A stretch of DNA of 19,980 bases, from NCBI GenBank assembly GCA_934317205.1, contig CAKREL010000044.1:1-19980 (forward strand), in the 5' to 3' direction. Below, one piece after another: positions 15,426-19,980 of this stretch; positions within the stretch are counted from its first letter, which is position 1; every line of letters begins with the position of its first letter. A program made the translations under genes and the position numbers. The stretch comes from an uncultured Eubacterium sp. Lineage in GTDB: Bacteria > Bacillota > Clostridia > Lachnospirales > Lachnospiraceae. Below the pieces are notes generated by a model. The model was not told the origin of the DNA. It saw only the letters and a list, made by a program, of their open reading frames with translations, and did no database searches.

Positions 15426-15454
15426 ATCATAACACAGATGCTCCAAAGACACAA
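15426..15454 (-). promoter_or_regulatory. Probable promoter of the GTPase-NYN gene
   Basis: TATGAT (15431-15426, 5/6) lies 17 bases from TTGTGT (15454-15449, a weak -35) on the minus strand. It comes just after the LCP terminator and before the structured leader, a sensible place for the gene's own promoter. Confidence 0.5.
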
Positions 15455-15457
15455 AAG

Positions 15458-15499
15458 GGCATGGACAGAATTATTGCTTTCGCATAATCTGTCCATGCC
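15458..15499 (-). terminator. Intrinsic terminator of the AAA+/LCP operon
   Basis: A 12-bp perfect stem, GGCATGGACAGA (15458-15469) with TCTGTCCATGCC (15488-15499), with extra A·T pairs in the loop. On the minus strand it is followed by CTTTTGTGTCTTT. It lies about 60 bases past the LCP stop. Confidence 0.8.
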
Positions 15500-15559
15500 T
15501 ATTGATTACAGAGTCTGTCTGTTACAACCTCAGACACTCCGATTCCTCAGATTCAGGAT

Positions 15560-17035
15560 TTACTCAAGCGTCTCGCCATTCACCACCTGTTGGATCATTG
15601 CTTTTGCCTGATCTACAGTAGACTGATCCGGAATCATAACATACAATTTCTGGCTCATGGAATAAGTAGAAGACATTGCTCCGCTTCCGTCTACACTGTA
15701 TGATTTTACATTCCAGGACGCACCGTCTGACAACTGATCTTTGACCAGGTTGGATAATGCATCATACGGCATATCTGTCTGGAAGCTTCCCTCAAGCCCC
15801 TTCATCAGCTCATTAAAATTCTGCAAAACTGCCGGAGTCTGAAGTTTCTGGATCACGCCTTTGATGACCTCCATCTGATCTTTTCCACGCTGACGGTCAC
15901 CTTCCGCAAAGGAATGACGTTCTCTTGCAAATGCAAGCGCCTGCTCTGCGTTCAGATTATTGGTTCCTTTTACATAATGATAAGAGCCAACACTGAAATC
16001 ATAATCTGACTGAACTGTTACACCGCCCAATGCATCGATCAGATCTTCAAATCCACTGAAATTGACACGGAAATAATAATCCATATCAATGTCATACAAC
16101 ATACCCAGGGTATCTTTTGAAACGTCAATTCCATAAATTCCTGCATGCGTCAGCTTATCTTTGATTCCACCGGAAATAGATAATGGTACAAAGTAATCTC
16201 GCGGTGTGGAAACCAGTAATATCTGATGTGTATTGGCATTTACAACGGCAATGATATTTACATCACTTCGACTCTTTGTTGACACATCTCCATACGTATC
16301 AATACCACTGATAAACATGGTAAATACACCATTCTCATTTGTCAGAGTTTTGTCGGAACTTGTCTTTTTCACGGCCGTCTTCCATTCATAAGAAGCAATT
16401 TCACGGATACTGGACTCGAAATTTTCATATCCTTCACTCTCAGAGATCATTCCGACAAAATCCTCACTCATGACAATTGCACGGCAATCTTTGCTGATCA
16501 GTGCATCTGCCAGATTTGTGGTTGTGTCATACTCGACAACAGAAATATTCTCTGCCAGTTCTTCTTCAATCTGTGCAACTGCATTGTCTGTATCGTCACG
16601 ATTGATCTGTGCCAGAATTCCAAAACGATATGTAGATGCATCCTGAATACTCTGTGCCGGATCATCAGCAAGTACATATACACCAACTTTGGTTACCTCT
16701 TCTTTTGCATCTGTAATATTTTCCAGTGTGTCAGTTAGTTTTCCAACTTTACCGCCGGCAAATGCCAGTACACCGCACACCAGTGCAGCTATCACAATAC
16801 CGATCACAAAACGTACGAGACGGATTTCTTTTTTCATCAGAAATCTGCACAGCACAATAAGAACTGCCAATACAACAGCTGCAAAGATCAGCAGTTTGTT
16901 CGGCAACATGTTATTTTTCTTCAAAAGCCAGACCATCCATACGGACATAACAATCTGCACGACTGTCACGAGCCAGCCGATGCAAAGACACACTTTTGTC
17001 TTCATATCTGCACTTTCAGTTTCTCTTTTGCTCAT
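15560..17035 (-). CDS. LytR-CpsA-Psr (LCP) family cell-wall protein
   Basis: A 491-residue membrane-anchored protein that, by family knowledge, transfers lipid-linked secondary wall polymers (teichoic acid or capsule) to peptidoglycan outside the membrane. Three hydrophobic segments are seen at about 13-37, 47-66 and 72-93. An extracytoplasmic accessory domain follows (about 100-230), then the LCP catalytic domain from about 237 (FMFISGIDTYGD type). Conserved pyrophosphate-binding charged residues are present: D246, R256, D258, R279 (STPRDY), R371 and R373 (FARERHSF), and R381/R383 (GDRQRGKDQ). The ATG at 17035 is preceded by GAGGAAA, and that site lies inside the 16-codon mini-ORF that ends one base before this start, so translation is probably coupled. 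It is the last gene of the operon and is followed by a terminator. Confidence 0.94.
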   Translation of the reverse strand: MSKRETESADMKTKVCLCIGWLVTVVQIVMSVWMVWLLKKNNMLPNKLLIFAAVVLAVLIVLCRFLMKKEIRLVRFVIGIVIAALVCGVLAFAGGKVGKLTDTLENITDAKEEVTKVGVYVLADDPAQSIQDASTYRFGILAQINRDDTDNAVAQIEEELAENISVVEYDTTTNLADALISKDCRAIVMSEDFVGMISESEGYENFESSIREIASYEWKTAVKKTSSDKTLTNENGVFTMFISGIDTYGDVSTKSRSDVNIIAVVNANTHQILLVSTPRDYFVPLSISGGIKDKLTHAGIYGIDVSKDTLGMLYDIDMDYYFRVNFSGFEDLIDALGGVTVQSDYDFSVGSYHYVKGTNNLNAEQALAFARERHSFAEGDRQRGKDQMEVIKGVIQKLQTPAVLQNFNELMKGLEGSFQTDMPYDALSNLVKDQLSDGASWNVKSYSVDGSGAMSSTYSMSQKLYVMIPDQSTVDQAKAMIQQVVNGETLE

Positions 17036-17036
17036 T

Positions 17037-17087
17037 TTATTTCCTCTTTCTATTTTTGCCTAAAACCAGTTTTTCCAGGAAATTCAT
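17037..17087 (-). CDS. 16-residue mini-ORF between AAA+ gene and LCP gene
   Basis: An ATG at 17087 is preceded by AGGAG at 6 bases, one of the best ribosome sites in the window, starting 12 bases after the AAA+ stop. It encodes MNFLEKLVLGKNRKRK and stops one base before the LCP start codon. The peptide has a short hydrophobic N-terminal half and a strongly basic tail, so it might be a membrane-proximal or ribosome-acting peptide. It may equally be a coupling ORF that delivers ribosomes to LCP, whose GAGGAAA site lies inside it. Its reality rests on the ribosome site and the tight spacing only. Confidence 0.5.
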   Translation of the reverse strand: MNFLEKLVLGKNRKRK

Positions 17088-17099
17088 TGTAATCTCCTA

Positions 17100-18584
17100 T
17101 CAAGCAAGTAGTTTTTCTACCGCTTCTGCATCAAAAGAAACAGATTGCACATGATCCACCTCGATCTGATACAATGCATTGGCTGCAATATGCTCTGCTG
17201 CCTGCTCCAGATCACGGATACCTGTCGTATTCTCATATTTCTTAATAACAACATCCAAACCTTCCGGTGTCACGATACATTCCTGCTCACTCATGCCCAT
17301 ACGTTTTAATACTTTTGGCAGAGAAAAACGGGAGAAGATAGTTTTCTTCTCTTCCGGAGTATAATCTGGAATCTCAATGACAGCAAAACGTGACATCAAC
17401 GGTGCACTGATGCGATCTTTGTCATTGGCTGTTGCAATCGGATATACCCCAACCGTCGGAACCATACATTCCATATAGTTGTCAGTAAATCCAAGGTTAT
17501 CCAGCAACGTCAACAATACATCCGCCGGGTTGCCGTTTCCTTTTCCATTGGATGCCTTATCCAGCTCATTGATGATAAATACCAGTCCGGACTCTCCTGC
17601 TGCTGAAAAAGCTTCCATGATGATACCCGGTTTTGCATTAGCATATACACGGGAACTTCCCGTCAGCTGCTCCGGATCATGGATGGAACTCATGTCCAGT
17701 GTGGTCCACGGCAGCTTCAGGATACGTGCGACCGCATAAGCGATCTGGGATTTTCCGGTTCCGGCCGGACCGATCAGAAGCAGACCATAGGCTGGCAATG
17801 TATGCGTACGGTTAATCTGAATAATCGTCTCGATAATACGCTGCTTTACACGCTCCATGCCATATAATTCTTCGTCCAGGATTCGACGTGCTTCTTCCGG
17901 ATCGATTGCTTCAAAATAATTACTCTTCCATCTGATATTCATCATAATGGAAAGTGCCCTCTGCGCATGACGACGCTCCTCAGCAGAAACCTCATGAGAA
18001 CGTGCAACCGCCAGATTCCGTCGTGCCCACAGGCGGATATTGTCCGGCAAAGTACGGCCTGCACAATTCATGAAATCTGTGATACTCTGCAGACTGGTCA
18101 GCTTCATGCTGTCGCCATCCTCTTCCTGCTCTTCCTCCTCATGCACTTCTGTCGGTGCGTTGCTGGCAAACAGACGCTCCATCATAAACTGTAAAAATCC
18201 ATCCTCTGCGGACAGTTTCGTGCCACCGCCAAAGGCAATCTCACGGATTTTATATACCGCATAGCCATCCGGACGGTTCTCGCCGGAAAGACGCACATTG
18301 ATATGGTTTTCGCCAAGCCATCGCAGTAAACTTACGAAACGGGCATCGATCTGCAGAATATCTGCACTGACCTTGCCGCCTTCTTCCTCAAATTCAAAGG
18401 AAGTCCGCTTTACCGGATTTGTAAACACACCACAGGAATGGTGCTGCCACTGACGTGTGCTGTTGTCCAGCAGCAAAATCGGAGATTCCGCTGTCGCCTC
18501 AGAGGCATTGGAAAACAGCATTGTATAGGTGCAGATTCCCTGCGCTTTGGCATCTGGTTTATTATTAAAATCAAATACAGGCAT
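17100..18584 (-). CDS. Lon-like AAA+ ATPase without protease domain
   Basis: A 494-residue protein whose second half (about 235-480) is a Lon-type AAA+ module. It has the pre-AAA segment EELYGMERVKQRI (as EQHYGLKKVKERI in the Lon of this window), Walker A GPAGTGKS (272-279), sensor 1 N387 (ATAND), arginine finger R399 and sensor 2 R457 (GIRDLEQAAE). The protein stops at 494 with no Ser-Lys protease domain. Walker B reads LVFIINELDK, with N339 where Lon has Asp but the catalytic Glu (E340) kept. Residues 1-145 form an unrecognised domain and 147-158 are an acidic stretch. AAAGGAG precedes the ATG at 18584. It leads an operon with the mini-ORF and LCP. A remodelling chaperone role is plausible, perhaps on membrane or wall partners, but not proven. 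Confidence 0.85.
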   Translation of the reverse strand: MPVFDFNNKPDAKAQGICTYTMLFSNASEATAESPILLLDNSTRQWQHHSCGVFTNPVKRTSFEFEEEGGKVSADILQIDARFVSLLRWLGENHINVRLSGENRPDGYAVYKIREIAFGGGTKLSAEDGFLQFMMERLFASNAPTEVHEEEEQEEDGDSMKLTSLQSITDFMNCAGRTLPDNIRLWARRNLAVARSHEVSAEERRHAQRALSIMMNIRWKSNYFEAIDPEEARRILDEELYGMERVKQRIIETIIQINRTHTLPAYGLLLIGPAGTGKSQIAYAVARILKLPWTTLDMSSIHDPEQLTGSSRVYANAKPGIIMEAFSAAGESGLVFIINELDKASNGKGNGNPADVLLTLLDNLGFTDNYMECMVPTVGVYPIATANDKDRISAPLMSRFAVIEIPDYTPEEKKTIFSRFSLPKVLKRMGMSEQECIVTPEGLDVVIKKYENTTGIRDLEQAAEHIAANALYQIEVDHVQSVSFDAEAVEKLLA

Positions 18585-18622
18585 TTTTTAACTCCTTTAT
18601 CTACTTATTCGTAATTGTGAAT

Positions 18623-18631
18623 AGTATAGCA
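18623..18631 (-). promoter_or_regulatory. Extended -10 promoter of AAA+/LCP operon
   Basis: TGC-TATACT on the minus strand is an extended -10 with only a poor -35 (TTTTCT). It is preceded by an 8-bp hairpin (ACTTTTCT/AGAAAAGT, 18634-18653) that could be the end of the carbonic anhydrase transcript, although no T-run follows on that strand. Confidence 0.5.
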
Positions 18632-18679
18632 CTACTTTTCTCATTAGAAAAGTGAATTTTTTCTTATTACGCCACACGC

Positions 18680-19234
18680 TTATGCTACAGCTGCATCCAC
18701 TTTCTTGAGTTCACCGGTTACAGAATCCATAATAAATCCACGAATTGTAATATCCTTTGGCATGAGTGTATGATTCTGTAATGCAGTCACCGTATCCCTG
18801 ACAGACTGCTCGACGCACTCAAATCCCCCCAGCCATTTTTCAAGATCAATGCCACTGTTTCGCACAATATTGATATGATCCTGTGAAACACCTCTGTGTG
18901 TCAGTTCCTCCAAAAGTTTTCCTCCGTCCATGCCCTGCACACCGCAGTCGGTATGTCCGATAACCATAACTTCTTCCACACCAAGCTCAATGATCGCCAC
19001 GAGAAGACTTCGAACCACACTTCCGTATGGATGTGTGATGACACCGCCGGCATTTTTTATAATTTTTGCATCACCGTTTTTCAGACCAAGTGCTGCGGGC
19101 AGTAATTCCGTCAGACGTGTATCCATACAGGTCAGAATCGCCAGTTTTTTATCCGGATACTTGCTGGTCAGATACGGTTCGTATGCTTTATCCTCTACAA
19201 ATTTCTTATTATACTCCATAATTTCGTTGATCAT
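18680..19234 (-). CDS. Beta-class carbonic anhydrase
   Basis: Interconverts CO2 and bicarbonate in the cytosol, supplying bicarbonate for carboxylases. The ATG at 19234 follows AGGAGGAG; a longer in-frame start at 19261 would overlap that site. The 184-residue protein shows C36, D38 and R40 in CMDTR, and H94 and C97 in GHTDCG. C36, H94 and C97 are the zinc ligands, with the D38/R40 dyad. The motif NAGGVITHPYGSVVRSL is typical of the shorter, clade-D (Rv1284-like) enzymes. It stands alone with its own promoter just upstream. It follows the response-regulator remnant in the same direction. Confidence 0.95.
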   Translation of the reverse strand: MINEIMEYNKKFVEDKAYEPYLTSKYPDKKLAILTCMDTRLTELLPAALGLKNGDAKIIKNAGGVITHPYGSVVRSLLVAIIELGVEEVMVIGHTDCGVQGMDGGKLLEELTHRGVSQDHINIVRNSGIDLEKWLGGFECVEQSVRDTVTALQNHTLMPKDITIRGFIMDSVTGELKKVDAAVA

Positions 19235-19262
19235 TTTGTACTCCTCCTCATTCAAACGCAAA

Positions 19263-19291
19263 AATAGAACTACTCAGATCCATCTCGTCAA
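19263..19291 (-). promoter_or_regulatory. Probable promoter of the carbonic anhydrase gene
   Basis: TTGACG (19291-19286, 5/6), a 17-base spacer and TCTATT (19268-19263, 4/6) on the minus strand. The leader would be about 20 bases and hold the AGGAGGAG site. Further upstream, AAGTA/TACTT and CTTTG/CAAAG pairs followed by TTTTTT (about 19296-19330) may weakly end the upstream gene. Confidence 0.5.
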
Positions 19292-19390
19292 ATAGTTTAA
19301 AAAAGTACTTTGTTCCTGCAAAGGATTCATACTTCTTCTTTCTATCTGCGTGTTTCTGAATAGCTCTATTTTAACAATTATTTCCTGTTT

Positions 19391-19939
19391 TTACCAGACC
19401 ACTTTTATCAGCATGGAATGTCCATCCTCACTGAACGCAGAAATCTTGCCTTTGTGTGCAGTCACAACCGCCTTTGCCACAGACAATCCGATGCCTGAAC
19501 CGCCTGTTTCCGAACGCAGTTCAAAGCTGGCACAATCCAGCTCCATGTTTCCCATTTTCAACACAGTGGTGGCGGTAGCTGTCTTGCGTCTTGTGACAGC
19601 CCGCAGTCTTGCCAGCAATTCTTTTGCCGCAAAGGGCTTGCTTAGATAATCGTCTGCGCCGGCATCCAGTCCAACCACACAGTCATCCAGCTCTGATTTT
19701 GCCGTCAAGATCAGAACCGGAACGTTATTGCCCTGTCGGCGTACATTTTTGAGGACTGTGATACCGTCCATTTTCGGCATCATGATATCCAAAATCACGC
19801 CATCATAATCATCCGCCATGATGTAATCAAAAGCATCCTGACCATTGTAAACTGCATCTACCGAATAATTATTATGTTTTAAAATCATGACGAGCGCGTC
19901 TGATAATTCGCGCTCGTCCTCTGCCAGTAAAATTCGCAT
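19391..19939 (-). pseudogene. Response regulator / histidine kinase deletion chimera
   Basis: An open frame of 182 residues made of two unrelated gene ends. Residues 1-118 are a normal OmpR-class receiver with phospho-acceptor D51 (LDIMMPKMDG), acidic E7/D8 and K101 (LSKPF). Residues 127-142 (LKMGNMELDCASFELR) are the start of the winged-helix output domain. From about residue 144, ETGGSGIGLSVAKAVVTAHKGKI…VVW is instead the G2 box and C terminus of a histidine kinase ATPase domain. About 80-90 residues of the regulator and nearly all of a downstream kinase are missing, consistent with an in-frame deletion between two SETG-encoding segments (19501-19517). AGGAG precedes the ATG at 19939. The receiver may still accept phosphate, but DNA binding and kinase activity must be lost. 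A real, selected short protein is possible but less likely. Confidence 0.8.
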
Positions 19940-19964
19940 GTTTACTCCTATCCTGCTTTTCTTT

Positions 19965-19980
19965 CATCTCAGTCTGAGTT
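19965..19980. repeat. Structured repeat copy D, cut by window edge
   Basis: CATCTCAGTCTGAGTT, identical to 15240-15255, lying 25 bases upstream of the response-regulator chimera start. Sixteen identical bases reach the edge, so a full copy probably continues outside. Confidence 0.6.

Noticed and set aside
19391..19939. Frameshift as the cause of the odd response regulator
   Set aside because: The kinase-like tail continues in the same frame with recognisable G2-box residues, so an in-frame deletion explains it better than a frameshift.

Overview
The window looks like a chromosomal stretch from a low-to-moderate GC anaerobic Firmicute, most likely Lachnospiraceae or a close relative. The reasons are strong AGGAGG-type ribosome sites, a CIRCE heat-shock operator, and a protein set (NSS symporter, LCP protein, TetM-like GTPase fused to an NYN nuclease, Si-type citrate synthase) of the kind found in that group. 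The species cannot be fixed from the sequence alone. I see no tRNA, rRNA, CRISPR array, transposase, integrase or phage gene. Most genes are on the minus strand.

Layout from left to right. Positions 1-1096 hold the 5' three quarters of a PepD-type dipeptidase (minus). At 1207-4224 lies an apparent minus-strand operon, aroB, then a 145-residue orphan, then an NSS symporter, driven by a good sigma-A promoter at 4309-4337. Diverging from it is nfo (endonuclease IV), translationally coupled to a LysR regulator. A large nested dyad sits between the two promoters. A 17-bp bidirectional terminator (6318-6384) separates lysR from a convergent operon of citrate synthase, a CAT-like acetyltransferase and a degenerate sigma-70-like protein. 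Upstream of citrate synthase, an 18-bp direct repeat lies between it and a divergent small XRE regulator (9602-9964).

At 10057-15211 are lon, with its own CIRCE-controlled promoter, and a 903-residue gene that joins a TetM/EF-G-like ribosomal GTPase to a C-terminal NYN nuclease domain resembling YacP/Rae1. Both genes end inside copies of the same structured repeat, and the fusion gene has a long structured leader. At 15560-18584 is a likely operon of a protease-less Lon-like AAA+ ATPase, a 16-codon mini-ORF with a strong ribosome site, and an LCP (LytR-CpsA-Psr) cell-wall protein. A beta-carbonic anhydrase and a response-regulator/histidine-kinase deletion chimera close the window. The last 16 bases repeat the start of the structured element found before the fusion gene.

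Functionally this is mostly housekeeping: peptide and amino-acid use, aromatic synthesis, 2-oxoglutarate/glutamate supply, DNA repair, proteolysis, wall polymer attachment and CO2 hydration. Several unusual genes are embedded in it. The most interesting are the GTPase-NYN fusion (a candidate single-protein ribosome A-site rescue or mRNA-cleavage factor), the sigma-like protein lacking promoter-reading parts, the protease-less Lon-like ATPase coupled to a mini-ORF and LCP gene, and the modular hairpin repeat family.
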